Below, in pieces: positions 20,207 through 28,664 of a DNA stretch of 64,000 nt (positions are counted from its first letter, which is position 1; every line of letters begins with the position of its first letter). Below the pieces are notes generated by a model. The model was not told where the DNA came from. It was given only the letters and a program-made list of their open reading frames with translations, and did not search any database. This DNA is from Paucibacter sp963740455. Its GTDB lineage: Bacteria > Pseudomonadota > Gammaproteobacteria > Burkholderiales > Burkholderiaceae_C. The stretch lies in contig CAVUEF010000011.1 in NCBI GenBank assembly GCA_963740455.1, forward strand, positions 110,119-174,118, given 5' to 3'. A program made the translations under genes and the position numbers.

Positions 20207-21130
20207 TTACGCCGCAGCGGTTTCGTCCAGGCCCCACGCGGCCAGCGTGTAGCTCGCGCCATGCACTTGGCCCGAAGCGCGCGCGACGCTGGTCTTGCGT
20301 TCGCGCACATCGGCCTGCCAGCGCGTCGATGCGCTGTCGGCCACGGCGTTGGCAAGCAGCAGGCGACGCCGCGGTTCAGCTGTCGATGCGGGCAGGCGGC
20401 TCGCCAGCTCGAAGGCGTCGGGCTTGAACCCGCCGTTCTGCACATGCACGTCAAACGCCAGTGCCAGACCGATCTCAGACTTCAAGCCCAGTCGCCTGGC
20501 GCTGGCGGCCGCGGGCACGAAGTACTTGTCATAGGCGCGCTGCATCTGGATGCGCTTGACGACGGGAGCGTCGCCGAGGCGGGCAAACGCGCGCAGCCAG
20601 TCGGCGCGCACGCCGGTCTTGCTGGCGCCGATGCTGATGCTGTTGGCCCAGACCAGCTGCTGCGCCAGCGGTTTGGCGCAGACGCGTTGCCACTCAGGCG
20701 CCAGCGCGTCAAAACAGCGCGACAGCAGCCCGGGCTCGGCGGCTTCGGCGTCACTCGTGATGGCCTGGATCTGGCGGTGGCTGAGCGTGAATCCGATCAC
20801 GCCCCAGGTCAGGCCCGCACCGTCGAAATTGCCTTGCACCAGGCCGAAGCCATGGCCCTCGAATGCGGCGGTCAGACTCAGGCAGCGCTCGAACAGCGCG
20901 GGCAATGGATCGGGCGTGAGCTGGCCCCAGGTTGCCGCGTCAACAGCGCCGCTGGCAGGCAGCGAACGCGCTTGCTGCAGCGCGCGCAAGGCGCTCTCCG
21001 TGTTGCGGCCGAAGTCGCCATCGACGAACTTGTCGACCGGCCCGGCCACAAAGCCCTGGCGCAGCAAATCGCTTTGGATGCGGCGGGCAATCATGCCTTT
21101 GAGGCCCTTGGAGAACCAGGTTCGGCTCAT
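20207..21130 (-). CDS. Peptidoglycan-binding domain with GH46 chitosanase-like domain
   Basis: About 307 residues in two parts. Residues 10-70 form a PG_binding_1 type domain (IARRIQSDLLRQGF...DFGRNTESALRALQQ). The rest resembles the glycoside hydrolase 46 (chitosanase) fold: a candidate catalytic Glu in LTAAFEGHGFG and Asp in NFDGAGLTWGVIGFT. The CAT at 21128-21130 gives the start MSRTWFSKGLKG; the longer frame to 21232 overlaps the miaA promoter side. No signal peptide is seen, so export would need another route, or it may act like an endolysin. Substrate is unproven; a chitosan-like or murein polymer is inferred from the fold. Confidence 0.72.
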   Translation of the reverse strand: MSRTWFSKGLKGMIARRIQSDLLRQGFVAGPVDKFVDGDFGRNTESALRALQQARSLPASGAVDAATWGQLTPDPLPALFERCLSLTAAFEGHGFGLVQGNFDGAGLTWGVIGFTLSHRQIQAITSDAEAAEPGLLSRCFDALAPEWQRVCAKPLAQQLVWANSISIGASKTGVRADWLRAFARLGDAPVVKRIQMQRAYDKYFVPAAASARRLGLKSEIGLALAFDVHVQNGGFKPDAFELASRLPASTAEPRRRLLLANAVADSASTRWQADVRERKTSVARASGQVHGASYTLAAWGLDETAAA

Positions 21131-21243
21131 GGCGCGACTCCGTTTGTGCAGACGCCAATCTACGCTTGTGCGCAACGTTTGAACAGCCAGCGTGGAGCGG
21201 CTGTCGGCCTGGGACAATGGTGCTTCTTTCAAGTGATGGCCCG

Positions 21244-22233
21244 ATGAGCACCTTCTCCAATTCCGGCGTTGACGACGATCAGCCAGACAGCGCGCGGCTG
21301 CCCTGCGTCTGTCTGGCCGGTCCCACCGCGTCGGGCAAGACGGCCGCGGCGCTGGCGATCGCGCATGCCTTGCGCGAGTCGCGGCCGGTGGAGATCATCA
21401 GCGTCGATTCGGCGTTGGTGTATCGAGGCATGGATATCGGCACGGCCAAGCCGACGCCAGCCGAGCGTACCCTGGTGCCGCATCACTTGATCGACCTCAT
21501 CGAGCCCTTCGAGACCTATTCGGCAGCGCGTTTCGTCAGCGACGCGCGCACGCTGATCGCCCAGATCAGCGCACGCGGCCACCTGCCGCTGCTGGTGGGC
21601 GGCACCATGCTTTATTTCAAGGCCCTGTTCGATGGCCTCGACGCGATGCCAGCTGCGAACCGCGAAGTGCGCGCGGCGCTCGAAGCGGTGGCGCTGCGCC
21701 AGGGCCTGGCGGCGCTGCACCGGGAGTTGGTACAGGTGGACCCCGTCACGGCGGCGCGGCTCAAGCCGAACGACGCGCAGCGCATCCAGCGTGCGCTCGA
21801 GGTGTACCGGGTCAGTGGCCGGACCTTGTCGTCACTGCACACGCAAAAGCCGAAGGGCCCGACGCCGACACTGATTTCGCTCGAACCCGGCGACCGATCA
21901 TGGTTGCACCAACGCATCGAGACGCGCTTCACGCAGATGCTCGACGCTGGACTGGTTGGCGAGGTGAGCGCCCTGCGCGCGCGCGCTAACCTGCATGCCG
22001 ACCTGCCGTCAATGCGCTGCGTCGGCTATCGGCAGACTTGGGAAGCGCTGGAGCGCGGCGATTTGTCTGGTTTGAGCGAGCGCGGCATTGCCGCGACGCG
22101 GCAACTGGCCAAGCGCCAGATGACCTGGCTGCGCAGCATGCCGCAGCGGCTCGTGGTGGCTTGCGACGCGCCTGACGCCACCGCCCAGGTGGTGGCCCTG
22201 GCGGTGCGGGCCGCCGGCGCGCTGGTGCCCTGA
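21244..22233 (+). CDS. miaA: tRNA dimethylallyltransferase
   Basis: Transfers an isopentenyl group from dimethylallyl diphosphate to A37 of tRNAs reading UNN codons. The 329-residue protein has the P-loop AGPTASGKTAAAL, the substrate motif ISVDSALVYRGMDIGTAKP, HHLIDLIEPFETYSAARF and LVGGTMLYFKALFDGL, and later MRCVGYRQTWEAL with ATRQLAKRQMTWLRS. The ATG at 21244 gives a slightly extended N-terminus (MSTFSNSGVDDDQPD) ahead of the conserved core. It is divergent from the GH46-like gene; no mutL neighbour is present. Confidence 0.95.
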   Translation: MSTFSNSGVDDDQPDSARLPCVCLAGPTASGKTAAALAIAHALRESRPVEIISVDSALVYRGMDIGTAKPTPAERTLVPHHLIDLIEPFETYSAARFVSDARTLIAQISARGHLPLLVGGTMLYFKALFDGLDAMPAANREVRAALEAVALRQGLAALHRELVQVDPVTAARLKPNDAQRIQRALEVYRVSGRTLSSLHTQKPKGPTPTLISLEPGDRSWLHQRIETRFTQMLDAGLVGEVSALRARANLHADLPSMRCVGYRQTWEALERGDLSGLSERGIAATRQLAKRQMTWLRSMPQRLVVACDAPDATAQVVALAVRAAGALVP

Positions 22234-22329
22234 GGAGGCACACGGGTGCGATTTCGCTGATGAATGGGCGGGGCCGGCGTTGTGCGGGATAATCGCCGCA
22301 ACTTCATTCACCCCCACCGGAGTATTTTC

Positions 22330-22497
22330 ATGGCAAGAGCCCCCCGTACCGAAGCCGAACGCAAAGCCAGCCCGCGCCCCGTTGCACCCAAGGGCGTGAC
22401 ATTCACTGCCCCCCGCGGTCAGTTGCGCAGCCTGGAACGCGGTTCGGCCACGAACAACAAGAAGAACCCCGGCAAGCGCGCCAAGAAGGGCGGTTGA
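22330..22497 (+). CDS. Small basic protein, 55 residues
   Basis: A short lysine- and arginine-rich protein with start MARAPRTEAERKASPRPVAP and end NNKKNPGKRAKKGG. No domain is recognised; a nucleic-acid-binding role would fit the composition but is only a guess. Support for coding: a start ATG after a GGAG-type site (ccggagtattttc), normal codon bias, and a good intrinsic terminator 30 bases after the stop. It lies between miaA and the convergent creA. Confidence 0.6.
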   Translation: MARAPRTEAERKASPRPVAPKGVTFTAPRGQLRSLERGSATNNKKNPGKRAKKGG

Positions 22498-22525
22498 GCC
22501 CGTTCACTCAGGTTCTTCGAGACAG

Positions 22526-22562
22526 GCGGCGTACGGGTCTTCAGACCGGTCGCCGCTTTTTT
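22526..22562 (+). terminator. Intrinsic terminator after the small basic protein gene
   Basis: Stem GCGGCG (22526-22531) pairs with CGCCGC (22551-22556), with an inner GGTCT/AGACC stem, followed by six T. It serves the plus strand and lies in front of the convergent creA stop codon. Confidence 0.8.
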
Positions 22563-22572
22563 CATGGCCGGC

Positions 22573-23046
22573 TCACTTCACCGGAATCGGCGTGCCCCGG
22601 TCCACCGCCACCGCCGTGACGCTGTTCTGCGGCGAGCCTTCGATCACGCGGTCGGCATAGGTCAGGTAGACCAGCGTGTTGCGCTTGACGTCGACCATGC
22701 GCACGATGCGCAACTTCTTGAACACCAGCGAGATGCGCTCGTTGAACACTTCCTCCTGCTGCGGCAAGGGCTTCGCGATCGTGATGGGGCCCACCTGGCG
22801 GCAAGCGATCGAGGCCTCCGACTTGTCTTCAGCCAGGCCCAGCGCGCCCTTCACGCCGCCGGTCTTGGCGCGCGACACATAGCAGGTCACGCCCGCGACC
22901 TTGGGGTCGTCGTGGGCATCGACCACGATCTTGTGATCCGGTCCGATGAGCTTGAATACCGTATCGACTGCGCCCACGGTTTCGGCCTGGGCACTGCCGG
23001 CAAGGGCGCACATGAGCACCAAGAAAATACGGATCGGCAGTTTCAC
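22573..23046 (-). CDS. creA: CreA family periplasmic protein
   Basis: Small exported protein of the CreA family, 157-158 residues, function not established. The GTG at 23046 starts a signal peptide (VKLPIRIFLVLMCALAGSAQA) cleaved before ETVGAVDTVFKLIG. The core shows HKIVVDAHDDPKVAGVTCYVSRAKTGG and SIACRQVGPI, which place two cysteines as in the family. It is third in the minus-strand series aat-bpt-creA with 36- and 41-base gaps, probably one transcript. Confidence 0.88.
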   Translation of the reverse strand: MKLPIRIFLVLMCALAGSAQAETVGAVDTVFKLIGPDHKIVVDAHDDPKVAGVTCYVSRAKTGGVKGALGLAEDKSEASIACRQVGPITIAKPLPQQEEVFNERISLVFKKLRIVRMVDVKRNTLVYLTYADRVIEGSPQNSVTAVAVDRGTPIPVK

Positions 23047-23087
23047 ATCGGCTCCTTGTTGCAGCTTCGCCTGACTGGTGCGCTCGC

Positions 23088-23876
23088 TCACGCGGGCAAA
23101 ACGCGGGTTGACGCAAGCTGCTTGAGCAAGGCGTCGCTGGCGTCCTGCCATTGCCCGTCGATCAGCAAGTCGGCAGGGCGGAATTGCGCCTTGTAGGCCA
23201 TCTTGCGGCTCTCGCCTATCCAGTAGCCGAGGTAGAGATGGGGCAGGCCCAATTTGCGCGCTTGTGCGATCTGCCACAACACGTTGTAGGTGCCGTAGCT
23301 GGCGGCATCAAAGGGCTCGAAAAACGTGTAGACCGCCGACAGGCCGTCGCTCAGCATGTCGAGGATCGACACCATCTTCAGCACGCCCTGGCCCGGCTCG
23401 CCAGGCGCGGGCGGCGCGCGGAATTCCACCAGCCGTGAATTGACGCGGCTTTGCAGCAGGAACTGGCGGTATTGATCGATGCTGTCGTGGTCCATGCCGC
23501 CGCCCACATGGCGCCCCGCCTGGTAGCGCAAGTACAAGGCATAGTGTTCGTCCAAGAATCCCAGGCGCAATACGCGCGCCTCGAGATCTTGATGGCATTT
23601 CTGCGCGCGGCGGTGGCTGCGCTTGGGCGCGAACTCATGCACCCGCACGCGCAAGGGCACACAGGCCTTGCAGGCGTCGCAATGGGGTCGGTAGGTGAAC
23701 AGGCCGCTGCGCCTGAAGCCCGCCGCAACCAGGCTTGAATAGGTGTCGGCGTGGATCAGATGGCTGGGCGTGGCCACTTGCGAGCGAGCCTGGCGCTGGG
23801 GCAGATAACTGCAGGGGTAGGGCGCCGTCGCATAAAACTGCAACGACGCGAGGGGTAGCTCTTGCGGGTAGGTCAC
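23088..23876 (-). CDS. bpt: Aspartate/glutamate leucyltransferase
   Basis: Bacterial protein transferase that adds leucine from Leu-tRNA to proteins with N-terminal Asp or Glu, marking them for ClpAP degradation. The 262-residue protein has the ATE1-like N-terminal Cys motif YRPHCDACKACVPLRVRV and the C-terminal GNAT-like part with YLGYWIGESRKMAYKAQFRP. Start MTYPQELPL matches the family. It follows aat by 36 bases, so both leucine-transfer enzymes of the N-degron pathway would be made together. Confidence 0.93.
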   Translation of the reverse strand: MTYPQELPLASLQFYATAPYPCSYLPQRQARSQVATPSHLIHADTYSSLVAAGFRRSGLFTYRPHCDACKACVPLRVRVHEFAPKRSHRRAQKCHQDLEARVLRLGFLDEHYALYLRYQAGRHVGGGMDHDSIDQYRQFLLQSRVNSRLVEFRAPPAPGEPGQGVLKMVSILDMLSDGLSAVYTFFEPFDAASYGTYNVLWQIAQARKLGLPHLYLGYWIGESRKMAYKAQFRPADLLIDGQWQDASDALLKQLASTRVLPA

Positions 23877-23912
23877 GGCGGTGGTTCGGCTTATATCGAT
23901 GCGATGAGTGCG

Positions 23913-24656
23913 CTACAGACCGAGATGCTGCCACAAGGGTGGATCAAATGACCAGCTCTGTGGCGGCGGTTGGGGCACCACCTTGATCAAATGTTGTTCG
24001 AACTGTTCGCGCGTCACTTCGAAGGCACCCATTGACGCCAGGTGGCGCGTGTTTTGCTGGCAGTCGATCCAGGCGATGTCGAACGCTCGACACATGCAGA
24101 CCAGGCCGGCCAGCGCGATCTTGGACGCGTCGCTGCGCAGCGTGAACATCGACTCGCCGTAGAACATGCGGCCCAGGTTGACGCCATACAAGCCACCCGC
24201 CAGTTCGCCGTCGATCCAGGTCTCGACGCTGTGCACGCAGGCCTCTGCGGCCCACTGCTCATAGGCTTGTTGCATCTCGGGCACGATCCAGGTACCGCTC
24301 TGGCCTTCGCGCGGGCTGGTGGCGCAGCGGCGTATCACATTGGCGACATCACAGTCGACACGAAGCTCGCAGCCGGGCGTGCGCGCGAAACGCGCGAGTG
24401 TCTTGCGCAATGATCGCGACAGCTTGAAGTGATCGGTCTGCAACACCATGCGCTGTTCGGGGCTCCACCACAGCACCGGCTGGCCGGGACCGTACCAGGG
24501 GAAGATGCCGCGCGCATAGGCCGCGCGCAACCGGCACGTTCGCAAGTCGCCGCCTGCGGCCAGCAGGCCGGGAGCGTCGCTGTCGGGCCCCTGCGCAGCG
24601 CGGGTCAGCGGGAACTCCAGTGTGTGATCGTCCAGCCATGGAATCATGACCGTCAT
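23913..24656 (-). CDS. aat: Leucyl/phenylalanyl-tRNA-protein transferase
   Basis: Adds Leu or Phe from aminoacyl-tRNA to proteins with N-terminal Lys or Arg in the bacterial N-degron pathway. The 247-residue protein shows GLLAAGGDLRTCRLRAAYARGIFPWYGPGQPVLWWSPEQRMVL and WIVPEMQQAYEQW...SVETWIDGELAGGLYGVNLGRMF in order, all conserved features (given here as short landmarks FPWY, WWSP, GGLYGV). It heads the aat-bpt-creA series and is divergent from the Spx/ArsC-like gene with only 38 bases between starts. The frame offers starts at MTVMIPW and MIPW, nine bases apart. Confidence 0.93.
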   Translation of the reverse strand: MTVMIPWLDDHTLEFPLTRAAQGPDSDAPGLLAAGGDLRTCRLRAAYARGIFPWYGPGQPVLWWSPEQRMVLQTDHFKLSRSLRKTLARFARTPGCELRVDCDVANVIRRCATSPREGQSGTWIVPEMQQAYEQWAAEACVHSVETWIDGELAGGLYGVNLGRMFYGESMFTLRSDASKIALAGLVCMCRAFDIAWIDCQQNTRHLASMGAFEVTREQFEQHLIKVVPQPPPQSWSFDPPLWQHLGL

Positions 24657-24694
24657 GGTAGCGTCAGCCCACGAACGCTCTTGAAGACCCTCCC

Positions 24695-25051
24695 ATGATC
24701 ACTCTGTATGGCATTCCCAATTGCGACACTGTCAAGCGTGCCCGCACCTGGCTTGACGAGGCCGGACTGGTCTACCAGTTCCATGACTTCAAGAAGTCGG
24801 GCGTGCCCCTTGAGGCGCTGCAGCGCTGGCTGTCGGCGCTGGGTTGGCAGCAGGTGTTGAATCGATCAGGCACCACCTGGCGCAAGCTCGATGAGGCGAC
24901 CCAGGCCCGCGTGATTGATGCAGCGAGTGCGGCCGCGCTGATGCAGGCGCAGCCCAGCGTGATCAAGCGGCCCTTGGTGCAATGGAGCGATGGGCGGCTC
25001 AGCGCAGGCTTTTCGCCCGAGCTGTTTGCGAGCCATTGCGATGGCAGGTAG
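24695..25051 (+). CDS. Spx/ArsC-family (YffB-like) protein
   Basis: Thioredoxin-fold protein of 118 residues in the ArsC/Spx superfamily, YffB branch. It begins MITLYGIPNCDTVKRARTWL, where the single Cys in NCDTVKKA-like context is the family active site, and continues YQFHDFKKSGVP and VIKRPLVQW. YffB-like proteins are thought to be glutathione-dependent reductases with unknown substrate; it is unlikely to be an arsenate reductase. It is divergent from aat and precedes the ammonium transporter gene by 170 bases. Confidence 0.88.
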   Translation: MITLYGIPNCDTVKRARTWLDEAGLVYQFHDFKKSGVPLEALQRWLSALGWQQVLNRSGTTWRKLDEATQARVIDAASAAALMQAQPSVIKRPLVQWSDGRLSAGFSPELFASHCDGR

Positions 25052-25221
25052 TGCCAGTTCGTGGTGCGCGATGCACTATTGGAGAGCGTTGCGCCGCATG
25101 CTGGTGCGAGGCACTCGCGAATACCTGCCTCGGGCTGGGCATTGTTCTTGCACATGTGGTGCGCTATAGCCCAAGGCGGTGCGTGTGTGCGCGCACGCCC
25201 CAACGAATACAAAGGAACGTC

Positions 25222-26424
25222 ATGGACAACTTCAAGCAAAGCGCCGACGCGCTGTTCATCCTGCTGGGCGCCATCATGGTGCTTGCAATGCACGCAGGGT
25301 TTGCGTTCTTGGAACTCGGCACGGTGCGCAAGAAGAATCAGGTGAATGCGCTGGTGAAAATTCTGGTGGACTTTTCGGTGTCGACGATTGCTTATTTTCT
25401 GATTGGCTACACGGTCGCCTACGGCAGCCACTTCTTCACCGGCGCCGAGGACTTGGCGGCCAAGAATGGCTATGAGCTGGTCAAGTTCTTCTTCCTGCTG
25501 ACGTTTGCCGCAGCGATTCCAGCCATCGTCTCGGGCGGCATCGCCGAGCGTGCGCGCTTTGGCCCGCAGCTGGCCGCCACCGCGGTGATCGTGGGGCTGA
25601 TCTATCCCTTGTTCGAAGGGCTGGCGTGGAACCATGCGTTCGGCTTTCAGGCCTGGCTGGCGGCGCGGTTTGGTGCCGAGTTCCATGACTTTGCCGGCAG
25701 CGTTGTCGTGCATGCGGTGGGCGGCTGGATCGGCCTGGCTGCGGTGATGCTGTTGGGCCCGCGCTACAACCGCTACCGCAAGGATGGTGGCATGAGCGCA
25801 CATCCGCCCTCGAGCATCCCGTTTCTGGCGCTCGGCGCCTGGGTGCTGACGGTGGGCTGGTTCGGCTTCAATGTGATGAGTGCCCAGTCGCTGGACAAGA
25901 TGTCGGGCTTGGTGGCAGTCAATTCCTTGATGGCCATGGCGGGCGGCACCCTGGTTGCCACGCTGATGGGGCGCAACGATCCCGGCTTCGCCTACAACGG
26001 GCCGTTGGCGGGCTTGGTGGCGGTGTGTGCGGGGTCGGATCTGATGCACCCGATGGGTGCGCTGGTGGTCGGCGGCGTGGCCGGCTTCATCTTCGTCACG
26101 ATGTTCACCTTGACGCAAAACCGCTGGAAGATCGACGACGTGTTGGGCGTGTGGCCCTTGCACGGCCTGTGCGGCGCCTGGGGCGGCATCGCCTGCGGTG
26201 TGTTCGGTCAGAAGTTTCTGGGTGGCATCGGCGGGGTGAGTTTTGTGTCGCAACTGCTGGGCACCTTGGCAGGTGTTGCATGGGCGCTTGCCGGCGGCTT
26301 TGTCGTCTACGGTGTGCTGAGCCGCACCGTGGGGCTGCGCCTCACCCCCGAAGAAGAATATGACGGCGCCGATCTGACCATTCACAAGATCGGCTCGACA
26401 CCAGAGCGCGAGGTGAGCTGGTAA
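25222..26424 (+). CDS. amt: Ammonium transporter
   Basis: Inner-membrane ammonium channel of 400 residues, 11 predicted helices. It carries NQVNALVKILVDFSVSTIAYF, the periplasmic gate region, FEGLAWNHAFGF, the first pore histidine in DFAGSVVVHAVGGWIG, and DVLGVWPLHGLCGAWGGIACG with the second pore histidine. The ATG at 25222 has an aaaggaac ribosome site. No glnK/glnB gene is adjacent, so nitrogen control of transport would rely on a P-II gene elsewhere. The upstream 170 bases should carry the promoter. Confidence 0.92.
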   Translation: MDNFKQSADALFILLGAIMVLAMHAGFAFLELGTVRKKNQVNALVKILVDFSVSTIAYFLIGYTVAYGSHFFTGAEDLAAKNGYELVKFFFLLTFAAAIPAIVSGGIAERARFGPQLAATAVIVGLIYPLFEGLAWNHAFGFQAWLAARFGAEFHDFAGSVVVHAVGGWIGLAAVMLLGPRYNRYRKDGGMSAHPPSSIPFLALGAWVLTVGWFGFNVMSAQSLDKMSGLVAVNSLMAMAGGTLVATLMGRNDPGFAYNGPLAGLVAVCAGSDLMHPMGALVVGGVAGFIFVTMFTLTQNRWKIDDVLGVWPLHGLCGAWGGIACGVFGQKFLGGIGGVSFVSQLLGTLAGVAWALAGGFVVYGVLSRTVGLRLTPEEEYDGADLTIHKIGSTPEREVSW

Positions 26425-26460
26425 GCTGCCTGGCCCCTCATCCCATCAGCCCCAAAGCGT

Positions 26461-27162
26461 ATGTTTACCGGCATTGTCCAAGGCATTGCAAGCGTTGTCG
26501 CCGTCACCGATCGGCCTGGACTGCGCAGCTTCAGATTGCAGTTCACGCCTGGTCTTTGCAAGCGTCTGGAAGTCGGCGCCAGCGTGGCTTGCGACGGCGT
26601 TTGCCTGACCGTGACCGCCCTGGCGGGCGCGGATCAGGCCGAGTTCGATGTGATGCAGCAAAGTCTGGCGCTCACCACGCTGTCCGAACTGCACGAGGGG
26701 AGTCGCATCAACGTCGAGAGGGCCGCCAGGGACGGCGCTGAAATCGGCGGCCATCCGCTCTCGGGGCATGTGGATTTCATGGGCACGCTGCAAGACATTC
26801 GCCGGCCCGAAAACAATGCTGTGTTGCGCATCGCGGTGCCATCTCCCTGGATGCGCTATATCTTTGCCAAGGGCTATATCGCGATCAATGGTGCGAGTCT
26901 CACGGTTGCCGAGGCAGATCGCCGCGCGGGCTGGTTCGAGGTCTGGCTGATTCCCGAGACCTTGCGCATGACGACCTTTGGCGCAAAGGTGGTGGGCGAG
27001 CGGCTCAATATCGAGATCGAGCGCTCGACCCAGGTCTTTGTCGACACGGTGCGCGACGTGCTTGAAGAGCGGCTCGGTCCCTTGCTGCCGGCGCTTGAGA
27101 AGCTGCTCGCCGAGCAGGGGCAGGACTTGCATGCGCTGGCCGAGCCGGTGCGGCTGAAGTGA
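26461..27162 (+). CDS. ribE: Riboflavin synthase, alpha subunit type
   Basis: Converts two 6,7-dimethyl-8-ribityllumazine molecules into riboflavin and a pyrimidine. The 233-residue protein starts with the hallmark MFTGIV and has two lumazine-binding barrels: VACDGVCLTVTAL with GGHPLSGHVDFMG in the first, and YIAINGASLTVAE with IPETLRMTTFGAKVVG in the second. The IPET form resembles the gammaproteobacterial enzyme. A C-terminal extension follows. It stands apart from other rib genes, 36 bases after amt, so it could be a second copy or a lumazine-binding variant; catalytic function is likely but not certain. Confidence 0.85.
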   Translation: MFTGIVQGIASVVAVTDRPGLRSFRLQFTPGLCKRLEVGASVACDGVCLTVTALAGADQAEFDVMQQSLALTTLSELHEGSRINVERAARDGAEIGGHPLSGHVDFMGTLQDIRRPENNAVLRIAVPSPWMRYIFAKGYIAINGASLTVAEADRRAGWFEVWLIPETLRMTTFGAKVVGERLNIEIERSTQVFVDTVRDVLEERLGPLLPALEKLLAEQGQDLHALAEPVRLK

Positions 27163-27175
27163 ACCGGAAGACAAC

Positions 27176-27457
27176 ATGATTGTTCGAATCGATATCGAAG
27201 GCAACGAGTCCACGCTCTTCGACTACCGCGTCAGCTATGAGTCGGAGGACCTGTACGCTGACAGCGGTCTGAGTTCGCTGGTGGAGGCCTTGGCGGCGGC
27301 TGTGGAAGGTCTTGCACCTGGGGCGGTCGGCGTGCAATTGTGGTTGCGTGGCGTGGTCTCAGGTACCTACCCGCTGGACGTGGTGGCCATGAGCCCCGAA
27401 CAGATCACCGAGCATGCGCTCAACACGACGCTGGCCATAGAGGAGGCGCTGCGTTGA
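27176..27457 (+). CDS. Conserved-looking hypothetical protein, 93 residues
   Basis: Acidic 93-residue protein starting MIVRIDIEGNESTLFDYRVS, with no recognised domain. It begins 14 bases after the riboflavin synthase stop, with an upstream gaagac site, so it is probably cotranscribed. Codon bias matches the neighbours. No signal peptide or membrane segment is seen. After the stop, a short hairpin CCCCCC/GGGGG at about 27511-27527 lacks a T tract. Confidence 0.55.
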   Translation: MIVRIDIEGNESTLFDYRVSYESEDLYADSGLSSLVEALAAAVEGLAPGAVGVQLWLRGVVSGTYPLDVVAMSPEQITEHALNTTLAIEEALR

Positions 27458-27601
27458 ACTGAACCGGGCCGGTCCGGCCACAACTGCGGTGACCAGGGAA
27501 TTGCGGGTCAGCCCCCCCATTTGGGGGAGTGTTGATGACTGACGCGGCAGACCAGATGATTCGCCCCAGTGCCCAGCGCGGGCGGGTTGGAGGAGCTGCT
27601 C

Positions 27602-27859
27602 ATGTATTTCGACGAACGCAACGAAGGTGATTACCGCATCTACGCAGGCGCGATCGAGTCCCCTGTCGGGCATGGATACGTCGCTGCCGTGGTTGTGAAG
27701 CGTGTGCGCGGCGCGGTCAGCACCTCTGGAGCCGAAGCCTATCGGGATGAAAGCCTGGCCTGCGGCCACCGCTGGATCGAACCCAACGGCGCGCTCGCCT
27801 ACGCCATTTCGAAGGCGCAGCAATTGATACGCAGCGAGTCCGCAGCGCTGCGCTGCTGA
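27602..27859 (+). CDS. Small hypothetical protein, 85 residues
   Basis: Soluble 85-residue protein starting MYFDERNEGDYRIYAGAIES, unrecognised. The ATG at 27602 has a ggagga ribosome site; the frame extends to 27569 without support. The middle (GYVAAVVVKRVRGAV) and end (ALAYAISKAQQLIRSESAAL) look like a small folded protein rather than random translation. It is convergent with proQ. Confidence 0.5.
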   Translation: MYFDERNEGDYRIYAGAIESPVGHGYVAAVVVKRVRGAVSTSGAEAYRDESLACGHRWIEPNGALAYAISKAQQLIRSESAALRC

Positions 27860-27880
27860 CACTGCCCAGACTCACACGAT

Positions 27881-28504
27881 TCAGCGCGGCCTGGCCTTGT
27901 GCTGGCGCGGCTCGCCACGTTGCGGTGGACGCGTCTGCGTCTGCGCCGGCGCTTGTTGCGCACGCTGCTGCGCCTCCTGTCGGGCCAGCGCCAATAAGGT
28001 TTCGAGCTCATCGGGCACGACACCCATCAGCGCACAGAAGTTGGCTTGCGTCAGCGTGGTGGTCTCGAAGGCGCGCAGCAGGCCGGCCCGATTGCGGCTC
28101 TGCTCTTGCTCCAGCGCGCGGCGTTCGTCTTGAATGGCGCGGCGGCGCGCCAGTTCCTGCACAGCGGCCTGGCGGTGCTCGTCGCTGAGTTCGCCCGCCG
28201 GTGCACCGTCCAGATCGAAGCGATGACTGGCGCGCGAGGTGGCCATCAGATACGAGGTGCTGCCGGTATGGCGGCGCAGGAATGCCGACAACACCTGCTT
28301 GCTGAAGACGCCCGGCGCGCGCTCCTGAATGTCGGCCTGGATGCGCAGCTTCAGGGGTTTGGCAGCGCCGCCGAACAAGGCCGGGAAGAGCACCTTCAGT
28401 TGCTGGGCACAGGCCGCCGGACTCATCGGTGCAGCGCTCAGGGGTGCCGCGCCCTCGGCGTCGGCAGGAGCGGGATTTGGCGGCAGTGGAATGTCAGCAG
28501 GCAT
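27881..28504 (-). CDS. proQ: ProQ/FinO-domain RNA-binding protein
   Basis: RNA chaperone of the ProQ/FinO family, about 207 residues. The domain lies at roughly residues 28-125: LKVLFPALFGGAAKPLKLRIQADI...LSAFLRRHTGSTSYL...RFDLDGAPAGELSDEHRQ. A low-complexity Pro/Ala N-terminus precedes it and a Gln-rich, Arg-ending C-terminus (QQRAQQAPAQTQTRPPQRG) follows, as in extended betaproteobacterial members. Start at 28504 (MPADIPLPP). It probably binds structured sRNAs and mRNA ends. Divergent from phaR across 160 bases. Confidence 0.85.
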   Translation of the reverse strand: MPADIPLPPNPAPADAEGAAPLSAAPMSPAACAQQLKVLFPALFGGAAKPLKLRIQADIQERAPGVFSKQVLSAFLRRHTGSTSYLMATSRASHRFDLDGAPAGELSDEHRQAAVQELARRRAIQDERRALEQEQSRNRAGLLRAFETTTLTQANFCALMGVVPDELETLLALARQEAQQRAQQAPAQTQTRPPQRGEPRQHKARPR

Positions 28505-28664
28505 GGGTGGTGATAAATGCACAGAAGGGCTGGATTGTGCCAAGTTTGTGTGGGCCTGCGTAAAGATTGCCTGCGGTCGTGAATCGGGCCGCACGGGTAA
28601 ACCCCTTCAGCCGGTGTCTCGGCAGCCTCCTAGAATCATTTTCCACCTACAAGGAGTCTGGTTC

